From Gorsachius magnificus (Eukaryota > Chordata > Aves > Pelecaniformes > Ardeidae), in NCBI GenBank assembly GCA_034008185.1, contig CM067104.1, positions 930,001 to 994,000 on the forward strand: a stretch of DNA of 64,000 bases, in the 5' to 3' direction. Position 1 is the first letter of the stretch. Each line of letters starts with the position of its first letter. A model generated the notes under the pieces. It was not told the origin of the DNA. It searched no databases and saw nothing but the letters and a program-made list of their open reading frames with translations. Positions 50,335-63,405 of this stretch are shown here, one piece after another. The translations under genes and the position numbers were made by a program.

Positions 50335-53300
50335 ATGAGGATGGAGGCCCGGGATGCGGCGCGGGCCAACCACGGCCCCGTCTTCAAGGCCTTTCCCCAG
50401 CCCTCGCGGGCCGGCCTGCGGGATCCGCTCACCCAGCCGGAGGCAGCAAGGTGCGGTGCTCCTCAGCCACAGAGCCCCGGCGTCGCTGCGGCGAGCTCCT
50501 CACCCCGGGGCAAGGGGCACAGACGTGGGGTTTGGGGCTGGTGGCTTCTCTCGCTCACTTTCCCCCTTCCCGTGGGTCAGAGGTGCCCGTGGGCAGGGTC
50601 TCTCCACGCAGCATCGCCCCGAGCCTCGAGTTTAAAACCTACCGGGTGCCTTTTGAGAGCCCCGGCTCGGTAACGCCTGACGCTTCGGTGTCGCGAGAGC
50701 CCCACTCGTGCTCTTAGTTACCGACAAGGGTGCAAGCCCCCGATCCTGCGTGGGATTTACCCACAGGCGCTACACCCACATGCAGGTGTGCTCAGTTCAC
50801 GGCCTCGGCAGGCGCGTGCCCGTATCACCGCCGCAAGCCGTGTCCTGAGGAGTCGGCAGCGCAGCTGTGAAGCTGATATTTTGCCCTGTAACGAGGCAAA
50901 ACCAGTGTTTGTTTAATTCTTTCCCCATTAAAACTGCCATCAATGGATTTTAGGAGGGGGCAGGAGAGCGAGTGACACTTGGCTGCATTGTCAGACCAGC
51001 GCCACTGTGTTATTACGCCACTCTGCCTCACTAATTGCTGATTTATAACGATGCCGTTGGGGAGGAGCTGTAAATTTTCGCATCCTGCTGTACTTTTATT
51101 GCACCTGGGGTTCAAGATCGAGCTTTTAATAAAAACCTGTGATCTTTTCACACAGTTTTTACCCAACAAGATCAGCGGTTTCGCTTGCCCCGCTGGAAAC
51201 GCGTCCTGCGCCCTCAATTACAGCCCAGGTAAGCCGTCGTTTTCTGCCCTGGGGTGTCAGGTTTTCGGCTGTTCCCTTCCCCCAGCAGCCTGGGGAGGAA
51301 GATGTGGCTCTTTACTGACCGCTGCTGTGTTTCTCCCCTGCAGAAGTCCCCTGCCCCGAGAGCTACCGGGCAGCAGGGGAACCTCGAGCCTTTGGCTCCA
51401 GCGCCAACGGGCAGTGGCGGGGCTTGGTTCCCCCTCTGGGCTCCGTGCCGCAGAAGCCAAGGGTGAGCCGAGGCTCCTACCTTGAAGCTCGCAAACCCCC
51501 CAGGTACGTACGTCTCCCCTCCACGTGTAACCTTCCCCGCAGAGCCCCGTGGGAACTTCCCCTGGGGCTTTTTACCCACACAAACCGCTGGCATCAGAGC
51601 GAAAATCAAAACACAGAGTGAATTCAGGGTGGAAATAGTTGCGTGGGTCTCGATTGGCGGGGTCCGTGGGTGCCTTTCGCCGTTTATAAACCTCCCTGTG
51701 GCGAAGACTCTTTGTAAAGGGCGCGAGCGCTGGTTTTGAGGGGGTACAGCGTGGCATCGCCTGTCTCTCACGGAAGCTACCGGGTGTAACGGGTTGGTTT
51801 GGAGCATTTCGGGAGTGCTAGGGGGAGAACAGGAGCATCGTTACGCCACTGGGAAACGGGTGGAGAAGGAGCGTGCCGCCGTTTTGTGATGAAAACGTCC
51901 TGGTTAGCACGTGTAGTCCTGGGTGCAGGAGCTATTTTTTTTTTTTACAGCTGATACAAACTCAGGTTGCTTCAGACCTTTCCAGACTGGGGACAAACCT
52001 TTAGCGCTCCTGAAAATCCCCGCAGCGGCCAACGTTTGTTTGCAAATAGGGAAAATGAATTTCGATGGGAAAAATGCCAAACTGACCCCTGTTAGTATTT
52101 TTGGGGTTTTCCGCAGGCTGTTAGGTGAGCCTGAGAACGCAGGAGCAGGGAGAAGCAAGGCGAGGGAGGGCATCTCCTGGTGTCGCTAAATTAAAATGCC
52201 GAGCGCCGCTGTCTCTCCGGGCCGAGGTTCAGCCATTTTGTGGTGCCTGGATGGAAGCGGGAGCTGGTGGATCTGGCGGGAAGGTCTGGCCAGGGGTTTC
52301 CAGGCGGTGGCTCCTCGGTCTCGTAGTGCCACCTGGTGGCATCTGTTTGGTCACACAGGCCTCGGGAATGGTTTCGGATCAGGCTGATGAAGAGACCCAG
52401 CCTTCAGCTTTGAGATGATTCCTAAAACATCGTAAAATACCCATTTCTGATGGCAGTTTGGGTAGCCTGGTTCTCGGTGGGGTTCGGGGCTGGGGGAGAA
52501 GGAGGGTACAGATTAAAACAAGCGTAAAGTCCAAGAAAAGCATTTTATTTCTCTCCTTGCAGTGGGACGGCCAACAGTTTTGTCGGAAAATCAAACCACC
52601 ATTGCCATGCATCGGCTTTTCCGATCAAACCTGCTCAGAGCCCTTCCTGGAGCGGTCCCTGTCGCCGCAGCCTGCTTAGCCCCAAGAAAACTCCGCGGCG
52701 GTTCATCAGCACGGCGGAGGAGGTAAAGAAAAAACCTGGGAGACGGTTTAGCGGGTGGTTATTTCTGAGGAGGTGTCTTTTGGGCACCGTGACGCGCTTG
52801 AGGCAGCTCTCACCACCCATCTCGTGCTGGATTCGCTTCTTCTGCCAGGCAGGAGCTGGTTTCAGCTCTGCTCGCCTTCAGGCTTCAGCTGAGGTTGGTC
52901 TGGTTGAGGCGGAGGGTTGAACTTTTTGAGACCCCTGGGTGTGCTTGCACCCATAAAATCTCCGCTGCCGTGTGGTATCTGCTCGCTATTCACGGTGTCT
53001 TTGCTTGAAATCGTGTTGCCTAGATGTAGCTGGTTGTTTCCCTGCAGACTGTTCGAGAGGAAGAGCGGGAGATCTACCGGCAGCTGCTTCAGATGGTCAC
53101 AGGAAAACAATTTTCCACGTCCAAGCCCTCTTCGCTATTCCCCTTCCACCTGTGAGTCTGTAAAACGCCCTTCCCCAGCCGACAGCGCCACATGTATTTG
53201 CTGGGAACTTAATGTTTGGTTGTTCCTAGGTCCAGGTGTTCAAATTCCAGCAAAACCGTCGTGAAAGAAACTCCCAGCAAGAACTCAAAGCTGTTTGAAG

Positions 53301-56300
53301 CTCACAGCGTTGCAGCGGCCAGTTCAACAACCAGCATCCTCAGAGCCCAGGAGCAGCCAGCACCCAAACCGTCGCTCTACTCCACCCCCAGCTACCCCTC
53401 CCATATCTTTGAGTCTAGTAACTCCACGGCCCAGCATCAGCAAGAAAATCTACCAGCAGCTAACAGGCAGTCTGAAGGTAAAAAACCAAACCCCTCAACC
53501 AAACAAAAAACAAACCCAAAACATGGCAATAGACTTAAATGTGTGTGGCCAAGCCACTTCTTCCCTCCCCCTCTGTATTCACGCTCCTGCAGCGGTCGAG
53601 GATAACAACGTTCCATAAATTTTACTCTCTTTAGGGTCAGACTCTGTCATTTTGCTCAAGGTAAAGGATTCCAGAACCCCAGCACCAAGGTAAGAGGCTC
53701 TAAAACAGAATCTGGGGAGGGAAGTGGATCATGTTAGCTTTTTTTAATACCACGGAGAGTTGAGAATGTGGAGTGAAAGGGGACCAGTGGCTTTCTGAAT
53801 GTCTCGTGAAGAGAGGGAAGTTTGCTGCAGCTACAGGAACTTGAGTGTGATTCATCAAACCTCTTTCTCGAGGCCTGGCTGCAGGTGGCTGGCAGATCTC
53901 TCTGCAGATCTTCCTGTCGCCCCAGCAGTAAGAGTGTCCTCAGATAATGCTTAAAAATCACTTTTCAGGCAATTAGAATCATGGAATTGTTGGAGAAGCC
54001 CTTTCAGCTCCCCTAGCCCAAGCGTTCCCCTACCCCTGCCATCCCACCCCCAAACCCTGACCCTCAGCCCCATGTCTGCCCGGCTGTTCAACACCCCGGG
54101 GGGGACTCGACCCCTTCCCTGGGCAGCCCCTTCCAGCCCCTGACAGCCCTTTTGGGGAAGGAATTGTTCCCCAGGGCCAACCCAAACCTGCCCTGGCACA
54201 ACTTGAGGCCGGTGCCCCTCGTCCCATCGCCTCTTCCCTGGGAGCAGAGCCCAACCCCCCCCCCTCCTCTCAGGCAGTTGCAGGGAGCGATGAGGGTTCC
54301 CCTCAGCCTCCTCTGCTCCAGGCTGAACCCCCCCCACTCCCCCAGCCCTCCCCAGCAGCCTGGGGCTCCAGACCCCTCCCCAGCTCCACTGCCCTTCTCG
54401 GACACGCTCCAGCCCCCCCAGGTCCTTCGGGGAGGGAGGGGCCCAACCCTGACCCCAGCAGTCGAGGGGCGGCCCCCCCAGTGCCCAGCACAGGGGCACG
54501 GTCCCTCTGCAGAGCCCCCCTCCCAATTACTTATTCTCCATGAGAAGGAGACCACTTACACCTCCCCTTTCTCCCCCTTTGTAGCCTCCCATTCTTCCAG
54601 GCAGAACTTTGGATCAAAGAACTGTAAGTACACCTTTTTTTTTCTCTTTTAATTTTCCCTGTCGTGAGTCTTCACGTGTAGAAATAAACGCTGATTTGTT
54701 CACACCCACCCTGCTTTTTCAGGACCAGTGTCTACGATTCACGAGCTCGGGAGAGGTGGCGGCAAATTGAAGAGCAGAAAGCGTTGGCCTTACAGCTGCA
54801 AAGCCAGGTAACGGAGAGCTGTTAGGGAAAGAACGGTCTTTGCAAACCCGAGTGTTAAACCACAGAATTAGAAAGAAAATTGGAAATGAAAAAATTACAA
54901 AAATCGATTCCCTTGGGATCTGGCGTCTCCGTTGCTTCCCCTTCCCATGGCAGGGCTGTTGGTAGCATCGTGGCCAGGATAAACGCTCCCCCCCATGCCC
55001 CTTTCTGCATTTCTTGGAACAATTGGCCCCACGTAGCTCCCTTGCAAGCTCCGGAGAGGTGGTTGCCTTGGGCGCCACCTAATCCTGCGGTCTCTCCTTC
55101 AGCGGTTGCAGGAACAGGAACACTCAGTGCAGGATCTGGTGGATTTAAATCTTCGAGTACCCCTCGAGAAGGAGATCCCTGTCACGGTGGTCCCAGAAGA
55201 GAAAGAGGATGCCAAGTCAGCTGATGGCGAAGAGGAGTTCCCTGAAATCACCGAGGTAAATCTGCTTGCACCTAGCGTGCGCAAACAGACGCTCGTGCGT
55301 GTAAGAGGTCTAAAACCGAATGTGATTTCCCAAAATCTACGCACAGAGACGGAGAGCTCTTCCCTTTCGCCACGTACGTTTTGTAGCCGCTTTATCCTTT
55401 GAGGAGCAAAGAATAAACGCGGGTTTGAATCCCGCCTCTTTGTGATGGGAAGAGCAGGAACTCTCCCTTCCGACACTGTCTGTGTCCTCCCTGCAGGAAA
55501 TGGAAAAGGAAATAAAGAATGTGTTCCGAGGTGGGAACCAGGATGAGGTCCTCAGTGAAGCTTTTCGGTTAACAATCACTCGGAAAGACATTCAGACCCT
55601 CAATAACCTCAACTGGCTCAACGATGAGGTGAGGAGTCTGCCGTGGGCCCATAAGATGTTTTTCTTTGGCAATTTGAAGTAGATTCAAGTGAACAAATGT
55701 GTCTGCCTCCTCCATGGTGAAAGAAGTCGGAGTGAATTGTGGGTGTGTTCTAGGGCTTGGTTCTAGGGCCGGTCTTGTTCAATATCTTTATCCATGACCT
55801 GGATGAGGGGATTGAGGCACCCTCAGCCAGTTTGCAGATGACACCAAACTGGGTGGGAGTGTGGATCTGCTGGGGGGGAGGGGGGCTCTGCAGGGGGACC
55901 TGGCCAGGCTGGATCCATGGGCCCAGCCCAGTTGGGTGAGGGTCAACAAGGCCAAGGGCCGGGTCCTGCCCTGGGGTCACCACAACCCCACGCAGCGCTC
56001 CAGGCGTGGGGCAGAGGGGCTGGAAAGCTGCCCGGCAGAAAAGGCCCTGGGGTGGTTGGTCGAGAGGGGGCTGGGTTCGAGCCAGCAGGGTGCCCAGGTG
56101 GCCAAGGGGGCCAAGGGCATCCTGGCTTGTATCAGGAGTGGTGTGGCCAGCAGGAGCAGGGCAGGGACCGTGCCCCTGTGCTGGGCACTGGGGGGGGTCA
56201 GGCCCCCCAGGGGGCCCCGGCTGCTGGGGAGCGGCTGGGGGAGCTGGGGGGGTTCAGCCTGGAGCGAGGAGGCTGAGGGGCCCTCATCGCTCCCTACAAC

Positions 56301-59300
56301 CGGAGCCAGGGGGGGTCGGGCTCTGCTCCCAGGGAAGGGGCGATGGGACGAGGGGCACCGGCCTCAAGTTGTGCCAGGGCAGGTTTGGGTTGGCCCTGGG
56401 GAACAATTCCTTCTCCAAAAGAGCTGTCAGGGGCTGGAAGGGGCTGCCCAGGGAAGGGGTCGAGTCCCCGTCCCTGCGGGTGTTGAACAGCCGGGCAGAG
56501 GCGGGGCTGAGGGTCGGGGTTTGGGGGTGGGATGGCAGGGGTAGGGGAACGGTTGGGCTGGGGGAGCTGAAAGGGCTTTTTCCAACCCAAACGATTCTGT
56601 GATTCTATGTGTGGGCTGTGCTTTGTGCTCCGGAGCAGTTTAATCTGTGGAGAAACCCCAGTGTAGACCAGGAGCTTGAAGAAATATTAATAATGGGAGG
56701 AGTGGGAGAGACTGTGGACACGATCAGGGCAAAAAAAATGTGAATCTTTAATATAGAAGACTGCATTCCTGAATCTTTCTGGATTTGTGAAGGTTTTAAG
56801 GCTGCTGAGCTGTTGTAAATCCCCCCCAGGGATGGGGTTTTGGAGCGACGAGTGGAGACAAAACCAGTTTCTTACTTAATTTTACAGAGGGGCAGAGTGT
56901 TTTGTGCAGAAGGGTCAAGGCTCTAACACATCCCAAATGCTTTTTCTTTCCCAGATAATTAATTTCTACATGAACTTGCTGATGGAGCGGAGCAAAGAGA
57001 AGGGTTTGCCGGCAGTTCATGCCTTCAATACTTTCTTCTTTACCAAATTAAAAACGGCCGGGTACCAAGCCGTGAAACGGTGGACTAAAAAAGTGGATAT
57101 CTTCTCTGTGGATCTCCTCCTGGTGCCAATTCATCTGGGAGTTCACTGGTGCCTGGCAGTGAGTGCTTTCGTTATTCCCAGGAGAGCGTGGCTGGAGCAG
57201 ATCGTCCTAGAAACCCACCCGTGACCGGGGCTAAGATTTCACAGCTCTTGAGCGTTGCAGTTGGGTGTTTGCTCGTGGGTGGCGGGGTGGGGATTGGTGT
57301 GCGTGGCTGCAAGCAAAGTCTAGAGCGAGTGATAAGGTAGCTGTGACTTTTTGGTGTCGTTCTCTAAAGAAAAACCCAGCTGTGAAGGTCACGGTAGGCT
57401 CGCTCATCCTCCGGAGAAAGATCGCGTTTCCACGTTCCCACCAACTCGCCTTTAGAGGCGTTGCCACGGGATCAGTTTAGATTTAGGCGACAGATACCCC
57501 CCAGCTTTCTCTGCCTCCTGCCCCTGCTTTGTTCCATCCCCTTTCTTGGCACCCGTGCAGTAACAGATCGCGCGTGGCTTTTAAGCCTGCGTCACCCTCC
57601 TTTCGTTCAAACCTCCTCGGAGCCGGGTGGGGGTTTAAGCCGCCCGGAAAGGCAGCATTCACAGGGGCGGGCGGTGGTGTGGAAATGGGGCATGGGGGCC
57701 CCCCCAAAAAAAACCCAGCTTGACCCGCTCAGCCCGTGCACATCAGGTGGAGCAAAGCCTCTGTAAAACCAGTCTGCCCGCAGCTTTAACAATAAGGATA
57801 ACGGAGCGCCCTGGTGTTTTACCAGGGTGCTTTAGGAGAGCCTGGTTTAGCAATTTGAGCGCTTAAACAACACAGCAGCAGGGCGGGGGGTGGTGTGGAT
57901 GTTGGGGAGGGCAGTAGTGAGGATGTCAGAAATCCTCTGGACTTCTAAACTTCTTCCTAGCAGCAGAGCGGGTGTCCTGGCAACGAGCCGGGCTCCCTGC
58001 GTTGTGCGTTATTAACGGATCTCTCTTTGTGTAGGTCGTAGACTTCAGGAAAAAAACCATCACCTATTACGACTCCATGGGTGGGATAAACAGCGAAGCC
58101 TGCAGGATACTGTTGTGAGTAACCTTTATTTGAGTTGTGCCTGTTTTTAAAAATGGGAGAGCTTCTTATCTCGCTCTGGAAGTGACAGCCTTTCCGTGGG
58201 GACAGCCCCTTGCCTGGGAAGTGAAAGGAAGATTTGGAGGAACATCCTGGTCTTTGCGCTCCGTGTTTCACTGCGCGGCGCTGACGCGGTCTGTGGTCAC
58301 AGAGCCGGTCTGCGAGGGAGTCCTGTGCCGATGCCGTGTCCTCACCTCTTCCCAGAAGATCCATCAGCGAGGCGGGCGCTGCCTTCGCCGGCTGTAGACA
58401 GGTTTCAGACCCGTTCCGTTAAGGCCATCGGGCTTTACCAGTCTTACAGAGTCCTGTCAGGCATCGTCTTTAGGAGGAAAACAGCTTCTCAGCCCCTGAG
58501 GGATGGGCGTCCTTCCCTTGTCCTACAGCCATGTGAAGAAATGGCATCTTCCTCCGGGCGGGAGCTTTTCCTGCCTGTGGCAAAGATCAGCGCTGTAGCT
58601 TGGCCCTTTGTTTCAAGAAGGAGATTGTGGAGAGCGCGATGGCGTGCGGAAGCCTCTCTTGTGTCAGGTCATGGATAAAAGTTTGCACGGGTCTCTTCGG
58701 CGCTGAGTTCCAGCGGGGCGTTACGCACCGTGCCGTGCCTCCAAACCAGAGCTGGGCGAATGTTGTTCTTCCTGGGTTCAAACTGCAGCGAAAGGTCTTG
58801 CTTTTCCCCTCCCGAGCGCTGCTCCAGGAGGGAGCAGAGCTGGCTGCCTGTTCTCTGAGCTCTTGTAGAAGAGAGGTGCTTGCATGTCAAATCCGGAACT
58901 GTTTTCCCATGTTTGGAAGCTGCTCCTGAATGGAGTGGCATTAAAAATGAGCTACCAAGGGCGGGCAGGGGGTGGAAACCCCCTCCCTTAGAAGGTCCCT
59001 AAGTCACATAGGGCTGTCAGGCTTGATACAAATCAGATTGCAAAGTGATTTATGAAACGCAGTCGCCAGCTCCCCTCGCTCCGACGTTGACCCTGGCTCG
59101 GCCGTCGGTTCTGTTTCTCGTCTCGGCTTTGCTCCGATGCTGACTTGGGAACCTGATCCCGAGTCTTCTGGCATGAGGTTGAGTGTGTCAGGGGAGGTGT
59201 CACTCATTCAGTCAAGGAATGTGGGTAATGATAGGAGGCAAATGCCATTTCCAGTCTGTTTAGCACCTTTGTTTTCCAGTTCAGGTGCTTTGCGGTCTCT

Positions 59301-62300
59301 GTGTGCACCAGGTTCATTTAAATAACTGTAAAAAACTGTTTGTTTCCCTGTTCTGTGACAGTCTAAAGGGAGGAAAGGGAAAAGAAAAATATAAAATCCT
59401 TGGAAGTGGCTCGGGGCCGCGTCTCTTGGGCTTCGCTGTGTGGCTCGTGCCTCTGCGTTCATCAAGAACGGTGCTGGCCTGCCTAGGGGCAGGGATGGTC
59501 TGAGTGCAATCATTTCCTTTCAGCCTGAATTTCTTTGGTTCCAAGGCAAAAAGCAGGGATGTCTGGTGAAATGAACCGCCTGGGAGGCGAGAGGGGGACC
59601 CAGGAGTCCTGCCCACGCTTCGTTTAGGGGTCTGGGATGAGGAAGCAAGGTCCCCAGCCTGGTAGTAGAGAGTACCAGAGGATACGAGGTGTTTCGGCCA
59701 CGCAGGGTGAGTGGTAGAGAGCCGGGATTTCAGGTCGCTGTCGTCCTGGACGTAATTGTTTTCCCTCTGTTTCCTTTTAGGAGGCTTTTATTGGTTGAAT
59801 GCAGTGGGAGGATCACACCGGGAAGAAGGGACGGAGGTCCTATTCATGGTTAGTGACCCTTTCATGCTTTCAATCTTTAGAGCTTCCTAAAGGTGGTGAG
59901 TGTCGTACCGTTAACCAGACTGTACAGAGGAGGGAAACTGAGGCGCAGGGAAGGCAACTGATGAAATACCAGGGCTGCTGGCCAGGCTGGGAGCGAGTAG
60001 GGACCACAGGCACGCATGGTTTGCTGGCTGCCATGCTCGTTTTCGGCGTCTGGGCTTTCACACCACTTGGGTCTGAAGACCTGGGGAGGATTTTAAGAAA
60101 GCTGCTGCTGTTTCGATGAGCTTTCTCCTAGGGAGACCCAGTGCTCGGTAGCTCAGTGCTGCTGGCAGGGTCTGTGGGCTGGGGCGGACATAACCGTTAA
60201 AATTAGTGGAAAAAAAAAAACTCGATTCTAGCGTACCGAGGCTGGAGGGAAGCTTAGGGGATAGAGCGCACAAAGCGATGCACGCCTGTGAGATCTTCTT
60301 ATCTCCCGCTAGCAGCAGCTCTTGACATGCTCGCCTGTACCTGCCCTTTACTTCCAGGCACTGGGATATTTAGCAGTATGCCGTGGAGTTGACCTCACTG
60401 ATTCCCTGAGGCGCCTGGTCAGGTTTTTGTGTCTGCGTCTGAGCACCGTAGAGAGCAAAAACCCCATTTTCAGGTTGAGGATAAGGAGGTTAAAAGCCTG
60501 CAGTGTGCGCTAGGGCGTCTCAGGCATGCGGGGCTTTGATCCGGCATGCCATTCTACTTAAAAATTCTGCCTTCGAGCTATTTCTCCTTGAGGTCCTGAC
60601 AAGGTTCATCGATTAATTCCGCCTCCCACAGCCATCTCACGATTTGAAGTAGTTTTCTTTCACCCTCCTCCTAAAAGGTGGTTCTCGCTGTTACCTAGGC
60701 AGGACCGGCGCCGTATTTCACCTGGTGTTCACTGACGGCCGTGTGCTGGATTGCTGGAGCCTGCTTTTAGGAAAGCCCCACAGGTGACAGTCACAGCTAA
60801 CGTCAACCGCGCGTAGTGAATTACTCCTTAGCTCTTCTAGAAAACAACTCTCAAAATTCCCTGGCTGCTCGTGCACGTGTCAGCGGCGCAGCTGCGGCTT
60901 GTGGTGGTTGGAGATAAAGCTGGATGTGCAGAAGCCACCTGATGGCTTTATCTCCTGACGCTCCGGCGCCCTTTAAGCTTCACCGGTTTCTCCCCCGTCT
61001 GCCAGACGAGTCTCGCGCTCACATCTTCCCTCTGCCTCCACACCATATGTGTGGATCTGGTCCGTGCGGAGACGTTGCTTGGAGGCTCATCCCTGTTCCT
61101 CAAGCGATGCGGCCTTTTATTTACCCGCAGAGCTTCGCTCCTCGTCTCTTAACGGGCAGAACGTTGCGGGCCGTGTGCCGCTGCTCTTTTTTTTTTAGCT
61201 GGGGATTCAAGCGGGTTCAGTAGTAGGCAGCAATTGCCAGGATTTTTTTTTTATTTTTTTTTTTTTAATTGCAATTGAAATGAGGCCGTTTAATTAATTA
61301 ACGTTTTCACCGTGTTTGTATCGTGGTGCGGATGGCTCGCTCCCTTCCTCCAGCCTCCGTGCTGGAGGCTGAGCTCGCCCTTATTTTGAACTCGTGGCGA
61401 GGAGTTTCTTGTCCGTCCGTTAGGTTTTTATTTGGAGACGAGATGTGGAGACTTCTCGCGGCCGGTGAAAGGGGTTTGTTTTTTTTTTTTTTGGTTTTTT
61501 TTTCTTCTGAGATTTACCCCCTGCTGATCTTGTCTTGTCCAAACTGCAGCCGAGTCAAAGCAGCCAAGCAAAGAGCTTCCCAAGAGCAATTACAGCAGTC
61601 GCTGGCAGCCAGCAGGCCCTGTGCTGGGGAGCCGGGCTGGGAGCGCGCGGCCAGTTAATGAAGGCTGATTAGAAAATGCTCGTCTGGACCCTATCGAGGC
61701 CCCGGGGGACTGCCAGGAGGGAGCCTCCCTTCCTTGATGCTCTCACATCCAGCAAAACCTATTTCTGGCTATTTTCTAGAGACTCCATCGCTAGGATGGA
61801 GCTGGAGCCGCATTGGGATGTTGCTGGGTGGTTCTGCTGTCGCTTCGAGTGCTTGGTTTGGTGGCCCTGGGGGGTTTCAGGGACCCTTCAGGGACTCTTC
61901 AGCCCAGGAAAGTTTTCTTTGAATAGCTCTTTAAAGTTTTGACAGAGGAAAAATTCCCTGAGCGGCAGCAGGTTCAAACCCTGCATCTTCCAGGCTCGTC
62001 TGCAGGTCGCATCACCCCCTTCTCCCACCGCGTTTCGGCGTTTACTAACAGTAAGATGCTATTTAGCCAAGTCTTTGTGGATCAGATTTCCCAATGATGG
62101 CACATTTCCCCGCGTTGGCGGCCAAACCCGCCTCCCTCGCTGCGCCAGATGCTCCCTTGACCCCTCCATTCGAGCCAGCAGCATCTAATCCCTTGCTTTT
62201 CATTTCCAAACTTTCTCATCGCTGCCGTGACAGTGAGAAGGCTCCTCGGGCTCTTTGGAGGAGATGCCAGACGTGAAGGAGATGGTTTCTGTAGATCTGC

Positions 62301-63367
62301 CTGGGCCTTTTGGTAATCAAGATGAGCAGAAGGCATCTGAAAAGCTGAATGTCACTTAATGACGCGGGCAGCCAATGGAGAGGGGCTTCTTTAGGGCCCT
62401 TAGGAATGGTTTGGGCCCATTGCCTCATCTCCTTGGGCTCCCTCTACTCCACCTTTTATGTCCCTGTCCTTCCTGAGCGCCCCTTTCTGTACTTCTCAGT
62501 GAAGGGAATGGTTCAAGGTGTTCGTATCCGCAAAGGAAAACGCGGGGCGGTTGCTTGGGCATGGTCTTGGTAGAACTTCTCAGCTTTTTTAAGGAGGCAG
62601 GAAGAAAAACCCACCCCACTCTTCTCTTCTTCCAGTGGTATCATTTAGGCCAAACTGGTGGGAGCCTCTTTGGGCAGAGGAGATGGGCCAGCACCCGTGA
62701 GCTCTCCTCCTCCGGTTCTAGGAACTGGAATGGGACTGGCTCTGGGGCTCTTCTCCCTCTGCTGAAGGCTTGCGAGAGGTGTCTGACATCCTACCCCTGC
62801 CACACCGGCTCTTGCGCTCCCTGCTTGACTCAACCCCTGTAGAAGCATCTCGGAGAGGATGGTGCTGTGGCTTTTCCTGGGGCTGCCTCCCCTCCATCCC
62901 CTTGGACCTTATTTGAGAAAATCAGGGTCATCTTCCCTAGCTTGCCCCTCCCTGAAAGCACTTGCCATCCGCCTTCCGCTGTGGCAAGAAGAAATTGAAC
63001 CAAGTGTGGAAGGGAAACCTGGGAGAGGAGCTCCGGGAGGACGACTGCCAGTGAGCCCAACCCAGCGCCAGCCTGGAGAGGAGCTTTGTGGTGATGGTGG
63101 GGGGGGGTTTGACTCTACACACAGAGCGATTGTTGCAGAGCTGCTGGGATGCTGTTAAGGTGGTGACAAATTTGCTTTATGCTAAATAAGATCCTCAAAA
63201 GGCAGGAGGCAGCTGGTCCCAGCACGCCGACAGAGTTCAGCTCTCCTCGAGTGTAACGTTGAGGCAGCTCGCTGGCTGCAGAGCTTTTCTCTGCCGTGAG
63301 CCGCTCTCCGATGAATTAGATTTGTTCTCCCTGGTTTACTTGTGGGTTTGACTCTGCTTGGCTGGTA

Positions 63368-63405
<38 letters not shown>

